From NCBI RefSeq assembly GCF_026210795.1, contig NC_089429.1:3534001-3598000 (forward strand): a stretch of 64,000 bases of DNA, in the 5' to 3' direction. Below the pieces are notes generated by a model. It searched no databases, had not been told where the DNA came from, and saw only the letters and a program-made list of their open reading frames with translations. Origin of the DNA: Rhizophagus irregularis. Taxonomy: Eukaryota; Glomeromycota; Glomeromycetes; Glomerales; Glomeraceae. Each line of letters starts with the position of its first letter. Within the stretch, counting starts at the first letter, position 1. This document shows, one piece after another, positions 44,214-54,629 of the stretch. Position numbers and translations under genes: made by a program.

Positions 44214-44854
44214 AGGACCCCGGACATCACATATATAACTCATAACTAATCTGCATGAATTTAAGTACTTTTTGCTCCTGCTAAAATAGACCTAATTTGC
44301 TAAAAATCAAATTATCACATTTCAAATCTATACTAATTTGCTAAAACTCAAAATATGAGTTAATAATTTTTTCTTTTATTATCAATAAAAAAATAAATGA
44401 TTAATATAAATTAAACTGCCAATTTTTATAATTAAAATATGTAGATTATAGATAAAATAATAATTAATAAAAATAATAAATTAAATAAATAATTATTAAA
44501 AAATAAAATGTTGCGAAACTAAACGGACGGTTTTTGGCCTGCATTATGCTTAAATTTGGCCGGAATTATACTTAATTTTGGCCAAAATATAACCTGGACC
44601 CCGAAACTAATATTTTTAAAAATATTATTTATAAAGTTAAAAAAAAAGGATAAATTAAATTTAAAAAAAAGTACCAATTTGCTCAAATATAAAATATGAC
44701 TTTGTAAAATCAATACAATTTGCTAAAACTCATAATTATAACTATTAATTAATTTTCAATCAATTTGCTCTATCTAAAATTATGAGTTTAACCTAATTTT
44801 GATTGAATTTGCTAAAACTCAAATGTGAGTTATATATGTGATGTCCGGGGTCCT
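44214..44854. mobile_element. MITE with AGGACCCCGGA ends and 8-bp duplication
   Basis: Starts AGGACCCCGGACATCACATA and ends with its inverse; the match covers almost 30 bases. Both sides carry ATGCATAT (44206-44213 and 44855-44862), an 8-bp target duplication. Size is 641 bp. The inside is AT-rich with several TTTGCTAAAACTCA-type repeats and TTTGGCC motifs. The end sequence is shared with the 49306-49603 element. Confidence 0.8.
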
Positions 44855-44862
44855 ATGCATAT

Positions 44863-45342
44863 TAACTAATTTTATATAATAGTTAATTAAAAAGCATAAT
44901 AAAATATAATACATCAGGAAATTTTTTTAGGCGTAATTTAGTGTAATATTTTGGAGGTAGTGTAAAATTTCAAAATATTACACTAAAAAATGTAATATTT
45001 TTTTTTTTTAATCACAATATATTTGATAGTTTATTAAATTAATTGTTAAAGCAAATTACATAAGTAAGTATAACTCTAAACTATAATTTAATATTATTAA
45101 CTACCAAACCACTCGTCATGCTGAAAAGCACCTCACGTGTATACTGTTGAGTGATACGTTTTGCTCAGAGGGTAAGAAATATTTGCAATGTCCTATTTTA
45201 GCATAAATGCCCTTTTTCTTCACAAGGCAATCACAGGATCCACTACATTACAAATAAAAATAAAAAAATAAAAAAAACAATTTTTAGAATTCCTGTAAAA
45301 TCAAAAAAATTAAACAATCCAGATCATTCCTTTTCCATAAAT
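44863..45342. other. Spacer with a strong hairpin
   Basis: TTTAGTGTAATATTTTG at 44937 is repeated inverted as CAAAATATTACACTAAA, ending at 44987, with a 17-base loop. The rest (45070-45340) has a more balanced composition but no open frame or RNA signature that I recognise. Confidence 0.45.
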
Positions 45343-45717
45343 CTACTACTTTACTAAAAATTGCCAATTTTTTGAAATATTTTTATAGACCTAGATACAA
45401 TAGCTTTCAAAACAATTGTGCAATTATTTTGTAAAATTTTTAAAATATATCAAAATATATTTAAGGTATTTTTGAAATTAAAATATTAAAATAATATCAA
45501 AATTAATTATATTATAATAATAAAATAATAATAAAAGCATTAAAAAATTATTGTGACATTATTTTGAGATATTTTTATAGACCTAGATACAATACAATTA
45601 CAAAATAATAACCAAAGTATAATAAAAACATTTTAATATATTAAATGTATTTTAGTAGTATTTTAAAATTATTACAAAATCATTTCAAAAAATTGGCCAT
45701 TTTTAATAAAGTAGCTC
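45343..45717 (-). mobile_element. 370-bp MITE family, inverted copy 2
   Basis: The ends TACTTTACTAAAAATTGCCA and its inverse TGGCCATTTTTAATAAAGTA enclose about 375 bp that is the reverse complement of the copies at 43.8 and 45.8 kb (shared core TAGACCTAGATACAAT). No coding capacity. Confidence 0.7.
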
Positions 45718-45785
45718 CAGTGTTGGACAAATCCATCTATCCAAATTGTAGGATCTTATGAGCGCACAATTAAAATCAAAACCCA

Positions 45786-46157
45786 ACTTCTTTACTAAAA
45801 ATGGTCAATTTTTTGAAATGATTTTGTAATAATTTTAAAATACTACAAAAATACATTTAATACATCAAAATGTTTTTATTATATTTTTGCTATTATTTTG
45901 TAATTATATTGTATCTAGGTCTATAAAAATAACTCAAAATAATATCACAATAATTTTTTAATGTTTTTGTTATTATTTTATTATTATAATATAATTAACT
46001 TTAATATTATTTTAATATTTTAATCTCAAAAATACCTTAAATATATCTTGATATATTTTAAAAATTTTACAAAATAATTGCACAATTGTTTTGAAAGCCA
46101 TTGTATCTAGATCTATAAAAATATTTCAAAAAATTGGCCATTTTTAGTAAAGTTGCT
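45786..46157 (+). mobile_element. 370-bp MITE family, copy 3
   Basis: The ends CTTTACTAAAAATGGTCAAT and its inverse TTGGCCATTTTTAGTAAAG enclose 372 bp. It is the most complete copy, only 70 bp from copy 2 in the opposite orientation. Confidence 0.7.
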
Positions 46158-46564
46158 GTAGATAGGAGAGTCTATACGCTTACTGGATATTGCTAGTTGA
46201 GAATAGATGAGGTCCTATTTGCAAAATGAAGTTTGAAAAGCGTAACGAGATAAGATATCTACTATAGAGTGTCTAGATGCACAACTATAAAATCCTAATA
46301 CTAGTAGTCTTCCCCATATCATAACGATTTGTAACTACCGTTTGAAAGCTCTATCTGAAAAAATATATAGGTAATAAAAAAAGACAAAAAAAGAAGTTGC
46401 AAAAAATTGAAAAAAAACTATATAAAAAAATTAAAGAAACACAAAAATCCTGGTATAGTATTAATCTACTGGTAGGTTTGTCACGATTCTTCTTTTTTCT
46501 TGGAGCGAAGAAACAACTAAAGATGAGACTCAGGCGAGTACATGATAGTTGCACAGGTCGAATG

Positions 46565-47200
46565 AAAAAAAATCGGATTTTGACCCTTTTAAAATAGCTT
46601 TGCCGATATTAGCATAAACATGCCGATTTTTGCGTATTTATGTATAGATGTACCCATTTATGCCGATTTTTAATAAAATCCGATACATCAGTCAGAAATA
46701 CCAGTTTTTAATGGCCGATCTTTGTTAATATTAAATTCAGATGTTGTATTATTATATAGTATTGCTCGCTTTTCATATCGGAGGTTTGATGTACAAATCG
46801 GAATTTGCTCCTTTAAATATAGCCATGCCAATTTCAGTATAGCTTTCGATGAAATCTGATACATCAGTCGGAAATACCAATTTTTAATGGCCGATCTTTG
46901 TTAATATTAAATTCGGATGTTGTATTATTATATAGTATTGTTCGCTTTTCATATCAGAGGTCTGATGTACAAATCGGAATTTGCTCCTTTAAATATAGCC
47001 ATGCCAATTTCAGTATAGCTTTCGATGAAATCCGATAATTCAGTCGGAAATACCAATTTTTAATGACCGATCTTTGTTAAATAAAACCGACATTAAATTC
47101 AGATGTTGTATTATTATATAGTATTGTCCGCTTTTCATATCGCAGGTCTGATGTACAAATCGGAATTTGCTCCTTTAAATATAACCATGCCGGTTACAGC
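46565..47200. repeat. Satellite, about 180-bp unit, about 3.5 copies
   Basis: AAATCGGAATTTGCTCCTTT recurs at 46795, 46971 and 47157 with a diverged copy at 46570. Each unit also carries TCAGTCGGAAATACCAATTT, GGCCGATCTTTGTTAAT and TTGTATTATTATATAGTATT. No conserved frame. CGGAATTT/CGGCATTT words also occur in the 62.3-63.2 kb repeat region. Confidence 0.75.
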
Positions 47201-47540
47201 ATATCTTTGTCAATTTAAAGTATAATACTGTCACGGTAATACTGCAGACTTAATAATTTTAATATATATATATATATACTAATGTACCGACTTCATAACA
47301 ATGAAAATTCGGATAGAGAAGAAAAAAAGGAAGTATTGGAAAATAAGTGAATTAAACCTTCATGATATACTTAAAGATAATAAACTTAGGACCTTAGGTG
47401 GAAAATTAGTTAAGTGCTTCTTAACTTAACAAATAGAAATATACTTATACCATAAAAGAAAAAGAGAACATAATTATTTAAAAAAAAATTATTTTGATTT
47501 TTTTTTTTATTATTATTATTATTAGGTAAGTTGGAGCGTA

Positions 47541-49016
47541 CAGTCACCCCTCTCTACAGCGAACCTCGATATAGCGAATAACATGATATAACGGATCATA
47601 CAGTGTGGTACCGATTTTAAATATGAAAAAAACCTTGATATAACGAAGTTTACTATTTATTTACCGTATAACGTAGTACGAAGTAAAGTGTGTGAATTTC
47701 TTATATAAAAATGCCTCTCGATATAACGGATTTTTTTTATAACGAATTTTTTTCAGTTATAACGAAGAATTTCTTTATAATTAAATGTAATTATTAATAA
47801 ATATTGATGCATTATGACATTAAATATCACCCCTGTGTTTTATATTTAAATTATGGATCAGGGATTGTATCAGGATCGTATCGGGATTAATAATTCTGGC
47901 TATTTTATTTAATATTTAGGCAGAATTACATTAATTTACATTAATTCAGTTGTATTAGGATTCGATGTGAATTGTTATTAATTTATATTTATCACAGGGG
48001 TAAGGACACTCCTAGTTAAATTAATATATCATTAATAATTTATTTATTATATATTCAGTTATTGTTAAACAGCATTCCTACAAAAAAAAGGAATTATAAT
48101 AAACATTTTTATATAGAACACTTCAGGAAGCATTCCCTATAATAAAAAAATAAAAAAAAAACATTAGTAAATGTTCTTAAACGAAATTAAAAGAAAAAAT
48201 TGAGTTGTGCCACTTACTTCTTGTCTCAAGCGTTCATTTCGAAGTCCCTACAATAAAAAAAAATAAAAAAGAATATTAGTAAATGTTCTTAAACGAAATT
48301 AAAAGAAAAAATTGAGTTGTCCCACTTACTTCGTCTCAAGCGTCCATTTCGAAGTCCCTACAATAAAAAAAATAAAAAAAGAACATTAGTAAATGTTCTT
48401 AAACGAAATTAAAAGAAAAAATTGAGTTGTCCCACTTACTTCGTCCCAAGCGTCCATTTCGAAGTCCCTACAATAAAAAAAATAAAAAAAGAACATTAGT
48501 AAATGTTCTTAAACGAAATTAATAAAAAAAATCGAGTTCCCCACTTACTTCTTGTCTCAAGCGTCCATTTCGAAGTCCCTACAATAAAAAAAATAAAAAA
48601 GAACATTAGTAAATGTTCTTAAACGAAATTAATAAAAAAAATCGAGTTCCCCACTTACTTCGTCTCAAGCGTCCATTTCGAAGTCCAGGAAGTTTCCTAC
48701 AATAAAAAAAATAAAAAAAGAACATTAGTAAATGTTTTTAAACGAAATTAATATAAAAAACCCCCAGTTCCCACTTACTTCTCATTCTAGGCATCTATTT
48801 TGAAGTTTAGAAAGCACCACTATAAAAAAAAGATTAAAAAAAATGTTAAATTATCGGTAATCAGATCAACAAGTCACATGATCTGTATAACCGATATTCC
48901 TATACCGAAGAATTCATTATACAATACCGAATAATTCATTATAGTGTTAACGAAGTTGCTTATAACGAAGCCCTGATCAGCTGGAACCTAGGGTTCGTTA
49001 TATCGAGAGGGGACTG
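47541..49016. mobile_element. Pogo/Tc1-like non-autonomous element enclosing an exon-intron array
   Basis: The left end CAGTCACCCCTCTCTACAGC and the right end, read inward, CAGTCCCCTCTCGATATAAC are related inverted termini of the CAGT...CTCGATATAACGAA type seen in pogo/Fot-like elements. TA borders both sides (47539-47540, 49017-49018). GATATAACGAA recurs inside the first 250 bp. No transposase gene is present. The middle holds the tandem array at 48.1-48.8 kb. The right end interrupts the coding sequence of a coiled-coil gene. Confidence 0.6.
48120..48830 (-). repeat. Tandem exon-intron array, copy 4 (about 110-bp unit, at least 6 units)
   Basis: On the minus strand each unit has TTATTGTAG as acceptor, a 28- or 30-base exon-like block GGACTTCGAAATG(G/A)ACGCTT..., a GTAAGTGGG donor, and an intron with TTTACTAATG before the next T-rich acceptor. 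Unit spacing is 108-111 bases (blocks end near 48241, 48351, 48461, 48572, 48680). The 30-base versions read GLRNERLRQE, like the coiled-coil gene next door. The 28-base versions would break that frame. The sequence is unrelated to the arrays at 2, 8 and 18 kb, but the structure is the same. Confidence 0.75.
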
Positions 49017-49018
49017 TA

Positions 49019-50040
49019 ATAAGTTTCTCAGATTTTTTAGAGCTTGATTTTCCGCTGAAATTAACAAAAGATATGTTAATGAAATAATATGAAATAATAG
49101 GACAAAGATATTTTTAAGTAATAAGGAAGATAGTACTTACATCGTAATTTGCGTATTTGCCGATGAAGAGTAGAAATTGATTCTACTTCATGGTTCTCCA
49201 GCTCCTCAACCCTATCTTCTGCGTCCCAGAGTGCATTAATAGTCCTTTGGTGAGCATTTTGGAGCTCTTGTAGTGCATTAGTAGTCCTTTGATGAGCATT
49301 TTATAAGGACCCCGGATATCTCCAAAACAGGTCATAAGTCACACTTTCGGCAGATTGGCCCATTTTTCAGGGGCTCAAAAAATCGTTTTTTGTAAATATC
49401 TCGGCATCCAGTAGTCCAATTTTGATGAACTTTTTTTTTAAATTGTAGAGCTAAATGAGGGCTACAAAATAAAAAAAAGTTCATTAAAATTGAATTACTG
49501 GATGCTGAGATATTTACAAAAAACGATTTTTTGAGTTTCAGCAAAAAGGGGTGTTTTTGGCCAAAAGTCCATTATGACCTTTATATTAGATATCCGGGGT
49601 CCTATTTTATAGCTCTTGTATCTTGGTTTGCGAAGCATCTAATGCAAGGCATGTTCCCAGGCCTCTGTTATAACAATCGACTTTCACTGAGCAATAAAAA
49701 AAAATACATAACATATATATAAAAATAATAATGGGTGGTTAGCAAAAGCTAAGTGAATAAGTCGATAGTCCATGGAAGCATTCTTCAGGATTGTTCCATT
49801 TAAGAACCGAGACTGCCTGGAGGTATAAGACCTCGTCTTCAGGTGACCCATCTAAGAACCGGACAGCTCTGGGAGTATAAAACTCCGTCTACAGGCGACT
49901 CCATTAGAGAAATACAACCATGAACCTTGCGTACGATACCTACTTTTCAAAAATTTTACGGTCATCATACGCTTCGCTTTGAGCGTCTTAAAACGCTCCT
50001 TAGATTTTTTCTGCGAAGTTGTAGAACGGCGAGAACCCAT
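49019..50040 (-). pseudogene. Broken coiled-coil gene with QELQNAHQRT repeats
   Basis: Minus-strand start MGSRRSTTSQKKSKERFKTL (ATG at 50040, or 50076 in the same frame). A second part reads ALDASQTKIQEL, then two copies of a 14-residue repeat (NAHQRTTNALQELQ, NAHQRTINALWDAE), then DRVEELENHEVES and LHRQIRKLR before a GTAAGT donor at about 49140. A short exon reads ENQALKNLRNLLQ next to the pogo-like element. A MITE (49306-49603) sits inside the repeat, and a TAA replaces a CAA at the same place. Long coiled-coil proteins with such repeats are common in Rhizophagus. Function unknown. Confidence 0.5.
49306..49603. mobile_element. MITE with AGGACCCCGGA ends, second family member
   Basis: Starts AGGACCCCGGATATCT and ends with its inverse. 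It is flanked by ATTTTATA at 49298-49305 and 49604-49611, an 8-bp target duplication. Size is 298 bp. The inside is itself a long imperfect palindrome (AAAAAATCGTTTTTTGTAAA and its inverse). Confidence 0.85.
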
Positions 50041-50322
50041 AATGGCGTTAATAAAATATAATTGATGAAAAGACAAAAATTATTGAGCGAAAGTAAAGGG
50101 TATGGAATGATGAAAGGTATATTTTATATAATAAAAATACGCGTCCTGAAAAATGCGAACAAGCTGATGAAAAATACACGTGAATTTTAGAATAATTATT
50201 TTTAGAATAAGGAGAATAGCAACTTTAAATTAGTAATACGTGATAAGTTACGTGATATATTATTTTGAGATTTGAGCCAATTTTTAATAATGTTATTCAA
50301 ATTTATAGAAAATTCATTCTTT

Positions 50323-51590
50323 TTATTAAAATGATATTTTTTTATTTAAAGGAATAACTGCCATATAGAGCTCCGAACAGGTCAGCCAAATTCAGGTAAC
50401 CTGACCTGACCAGACCTGAAATTCAGGTCAGGTATGAGATTTTTAAAAAAAATTCAGGTCAGGTATGAAGATTGACCTGACCTGATTGACCTGTTGACCT
50501 GAAACTATTGATTCTACTATATAATAAAAGTGAGTTGCAGTATTGCGATTCACTTTTTTATATTGATTCTATATAAAAAAAGTGAGTTGCAGTATTGCGA
50601 TTCACTTTTTTATATAGATTCTATATAAAAAAAAGTGAGTTGCGGTATTGCGATTCACTTTTTTATATTGATTTTATATAATAAAAGTGAGTTGCGATAT
50701 TGCGATTCACTTTTTTATATTAATTCTATATAAAAAAAGTGAATCGCAATACCGCAACTCACTTTTTTTATATAGAATCTATATAAAAAAGTGAATCGCA
50801 ATACCACAACTCACTTTTTTTATATAGAATTAATATAAAAAAGTGAATCGCAATACCGCAACTCACTTTTTTTATATAGAATCTATATAAAAAAGTGAAT
50901 CGCAATACCGCAACTCACTTTTTTTATATAGAATCTATATAAAAAAGTGAATCGCAATACCGCAACTCACTTTTTTTATACAAAATCAATATAAAAAAGT
51001 GAATTGCAGTATTGGGATTCACTTTTTTATATGATTTTAATATAAAAATGTTGAATCGCAATATTTCGAGAAAAAACGTTGCGAAAACGTTTTTTCATAA
51101 TATAACATTTTTTTCATAATGTTATATTAAAAAAAACGTTTTGCAATATTTTTTTTCAATATTTTAATAAAAAATGTTGCAAAAACGTTTTTTTTCATAA
51201 TATTATATTAAAAAAAAAAGTTTTGTACCGTTTTTTTTTCAATACTTTAATAAAAATAGTCCTGAAATTTTTCAGGTTTCAGGTCAGGTCAGGTCAAACA
51301 GACAACCTGATATAACCTGACCTGACCTGACCTGAAAAAAAATTTCAGGTCAGGTTTATCAATTAACCTGACCTGACCTGACCCATTCGGAGCTCTACTG
51401 CCATATAATTTTTTATCTTTCTCACTTCAACATTAAATTACATGTAATAAAATTTTCTAATACATTATATATTGGTATTATACTATCTCTATCCATAATT
51501 CTATATTACATGATTTTATGTCGTTATATACTTGACAATAAAATCTTATCTTGAGAATCATGAATCGGTTTATACCATTTAACTAGTGCA
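50323..51590 (-). pseudogene. Plavaka-like transposase 3' fragment, split by a MULE-like MITE
   Basis: 50323-50366 and 51397-51590 match the 3' end of the full transposase gene (54630-54880) base by base: CCATAATTCTATATTACATG, ATGATTTTATGTC, TACCATTTAACTAGTGC and TTTTTTTATTTAAAGGAAT are shared. Only the last 80 or so codons remain. It lies just before companion gene copy A and in the same relative orientation as the full pair at 54.6-62.2 kb, so it is probably the remnant of a first pair. Confidence 0.7.
50367..51396. mobile_element. MULE-like MITE, 11-bp ends, 10-bp duplication, internal hairpin array
   Basis: Starts AGAGCTCCGAA and ends TTCGGAGCTCT, perfect inverted ends. Both sides carry ACTGCCATAT (50357-50366 and 51397-51406), a 10-bp duplication typical of Mutator-like elements. 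Inside the ends are CAGGTCAGGT/ACCTGACCTG arrays, and in the middle about ten copies of a palindromic AAAAAGTGAGTTGCGGTATT unit (period about 60 bp) in both orientations. No coding capacity. Confidence 0.85.
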
Positions 51591-52262
51591 AGTAATTATT
51601 TAAGGTCTATAGGTCCGGAATGTCTAAAAATTTGCAAATCACATGGATTTTCACTCTGGACCCACAATGGTTAGTATACGGACACAATACTATCGGTATT
51701 ACGAGTGATAGTTTAGCCGTTTCCAAACTGATACAAACTGATACATACGCCCAATTGCAACAATCATGATTAAAAAAAATACTTTTGTCAATTGATTGGT
51801 TACTATAAAATCGCCTTATATTGTTCGACATTCCAATTGTCGAAAACGGCAATAATCATTGTATAATTATTTGTTAATATTTCACGTGAACAAACAAATC
51901 AATAATTTTTTATATAAAACTTTCTCCATCCCTTTATCGAATTTTAGAACGATGGTTGATGATTGTTTTGCTAAGTAAATTTCATTTTACGATTTTTAAT
52001 AGTGATATATACATGATAATTAATTAAGTGATATCGATGGTATTAATTTTTAGTTTAATTTTAATAGTGATATACACATGATAATTAATTTAGTTTAATT
52101 AAGTGATATCGATAATATTAATTTAATTAAGTGATATCGATGATATTAATTTTTAATTAAGAGATAACGATTATGATATTATTTTAATGATGTAAGTAAT
52201 GGTTAAATAGGTGACTTTTCACCTTTCTTTTCGTTTCAATCTTGTTTCTTTACATTATTAAA
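51591..52262. other. Spacer before companion gene A
   Basis: AT-rich. From 52000 to 52180 a TTAATTAAGTGATATCGATG unit is repeated about four times. No gene. Confidence 0.45.
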
Positions 52263-54339
52263 ATGAAGAAAAAAAATAAATTGACGCTTAATCCTATTTC
52301 ACGTAGCGAATCACATCCTCGTTCTCCTTCTCAAGATCGCTCTCAGCAATATCATCAATCTCCTTCCTCTCACTCCCATCGACGTTGACGTCAACATCAT
52401 TCTCATTCTCTCTCCTCCTCTCCCTCCTCTCACTCTCGTCGATGTCGACGTCAACATCATTCTCGTTCTCTCTCCCCTCTCCCTCCTTTCACTCTCGTCG
52501 ACGTCGACGTCGACATCATTCTCATTCTCGACACCATTATTATTATCTCTCTTTCTCTCCCTCCTCTCACTCTCGTCGACGTCGACGTCGACATCATTCT
52601 CATTCTCTCTCCCCCTCTCCCTCCTCTCACTCTCGTTGACGTCGACATCATTATCATTCTTCTTCCATTTCTCATTCTCAACAATCCTCTCTCCCTTCTA
52701 GGGGGAGATCGTTAACAAAAAGTATTATTATTTATATTATTATTGAAATTATATTTAATATGACCTGTACTAATTACTTGTAAAATAATAGGAAATTTGC
52801 CAGATTTATCGGAAGGTGGTTATATATATATTATTATCAAATCAATTAAAAATATAATAAATTTATAATATCTTTATTAACTTCTGATAGGTGGATAACA
52901 GCAACATCATCAAGAAGAGCAATCTTCGCAATCTTTAGGTGAGGACCCATTCATATCATTGCTTCATCAACTTCGCGCTTCATTGCATAACTGTTTTTCC
53001 TATTATAAAATTATTAAATCAAGAAATTCAAGAACTAAAAAGCGCGGTATCACAATTGTCTAGTCGACTGGAGGCTTTGACAGGCAGTAACTTCAGCCAT
53101 TCCAGTGATAAGACGATCGCGAGTATAACAACAAGTGTTAATCGAAGTCTATCACCCATAATAAGCAGAAATAAAGGAAAAAACTATCACCAATGACTCC
53201 AATCTTTAAAAAAACACTTCGTGTAAGTTACACCTCTATTATAAAATATTTATCTTTTATAATCTTTAATCATATTCATTATTATTTTAAATAGGATGAA
53301 GTTGTTCAAATCATTAATAATTTAGGTTCCAGAATTTTGTTTAATGTTTCACAAACGTTTAGTGACCAGAAGAAATCAATAAACAAAAAACTTTTACCAG
53401 CGGTAAAAGCGGCAATGAATCCATCGATTGAAGTATACGATACCGAGATTGTTAATGTAATCAAACAGCTTCATAAGTCTCACCGAGATATTTGGAAAAT
53501 AACCCAGGATGGCAAATTAGATACGCACAGTAGACGTCAACATATGACTTCTTGGCGAGACCAAGTACGAAATTTAATAAAATGCAAAATTTGTCAATTA
53601 TTTCTAATTGTCTATGCAATCCATTAACATTATTAATTAACTATTAATTAACTTTTTAACAGAAAATAACGCGACGTAAACGCGGTTTACAACACATGAT
53701 TAACACAAAAGACAAGGTTTTAAATGACTGCAAACCTCAAGAAATTACCTGGGACGAGTACATGAAAGATTGTGAAAAAATTGTAGTGATCTCGGAACTT
53801 CATTCCGATGAGTGGTCATCAGAAGATGAAAATCTTGCCAATAATGAAAAAAATCTAGAGAAAAGACCAGAACGTTTAGATAAATCGAATTCTGTAATCA
53901 AAATACATGAAAAAAAATGGCAATCTACGAGAGTATGTAAAGTTATTTCTTTATCAATATAACATTTATAAATAATTTTTTTTTTAATTAGATTAGGAGA
54001 ATTCTAAGTAGGGCGGATGAAATCGGGGAGAGTATTGGAACTGGTCTAATCTGTATGCGTCATCGTTTAGATAATGTCATCGATAATAAAAGTAGACTGA
54101 CAGAAAAAATGCCAGACTGGTGGATTTCTTCCACCTGGGCGCCAGTTAGCGAAGACAGCGAAGACAGCAAAGACAGCAAAGACAGCAAAGACAGCAATGA
54201 AAGTCATAAGGAAGGTGGTGATAATAATGATGACAATAATAATAATGATGACAATAATAATAATGATGACAATAATAATAATGATGACAATAATAATAAT
54301 GATGACAATAATGATGATGACAATAATAATGATGAGTGA
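52263..54339 (+). pseudogene. Plavaka companion gene, copy A (RS-rich, coiled-coil, acidic tail)
   Basis: The start is MKKKNKLTLNPISRSES. The next 350 bases encode an Arg/Ser/His-rich domain (SHSRRRRRRHHSHS type) built from a minisatellite of about 60 bp; a TGA in a CGA context and frame changes interrupt it. Later exons (GT-AG introns) give NQEIQELKSAVSQLSSRLEA (coiled coil), NRSLSPIISRNK, KKSINKKLLPAVKAAMNPSI, VIKQLHKSHRDIWKI, RRKRGLQHMINTKDKVLNDC, ELHSDEWSSEDE, SVIKIHEKKWQST, EIGESIGTGL and MPDWWISSTW, then an EDSKDS and DDNNNN repeat tail to the TGA at 54337-54339. It matches copy C through all domains. No known family is recognised; basic-coiled-acidic layout suggests a nuclear DNA-binding helper. 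Possibly still partly expressed. Confidence 0.6.
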
Positions 54340-54386
54340 CGAATAATAATAATAGTGATTCAATAATAATAACAACGAATTCGATG

Positions 54387-54387
<1 letters not shown>

Positions 54388-54439
<52 letters not shown>
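54388..54439. repeat. (CAA)n microsatellite
   Basis: About 17 uninterrupted CAA units directly after companion gene A. Long Leu or Ile frames on the minus strand here are artefacts of this and the GATGACAATAATAATAAT repeat (54230-54310). Confidence 0.9.
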
Positions 54440-54440
<1 letters not shown>

Positions 54441-54629
54441 ATAATAACCCTTTAATAGTTTTATAAATATAATATATGTAACAATAATATAATAATAATA
54501 TAATAAAAATATGATATATCTTTTAATAAAAAAAATTAGTTATAATTTAATCAAATACAAATGTTATATAATTCAAATTCGTCATTCCGATTTACATATA
54601 AACAATTTTATATAAGATTCATTTGTTTT

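Noticed and set aside
50400-51390. Telomere-like repeat from CAGGTCAGGT/ACCTGACCTG words
   Set aside because: The words lie inside a small element with its own inverted ends and target duplication, in both orientations; not a telomere.
54067-54438. Long Leu/Ile-rich minus-strand reading frame
   Set aside because: It is the reverse of the (CAA)n and GATGACAATAATAATAAT repeats and companion gene A; not a membrane protein gene.
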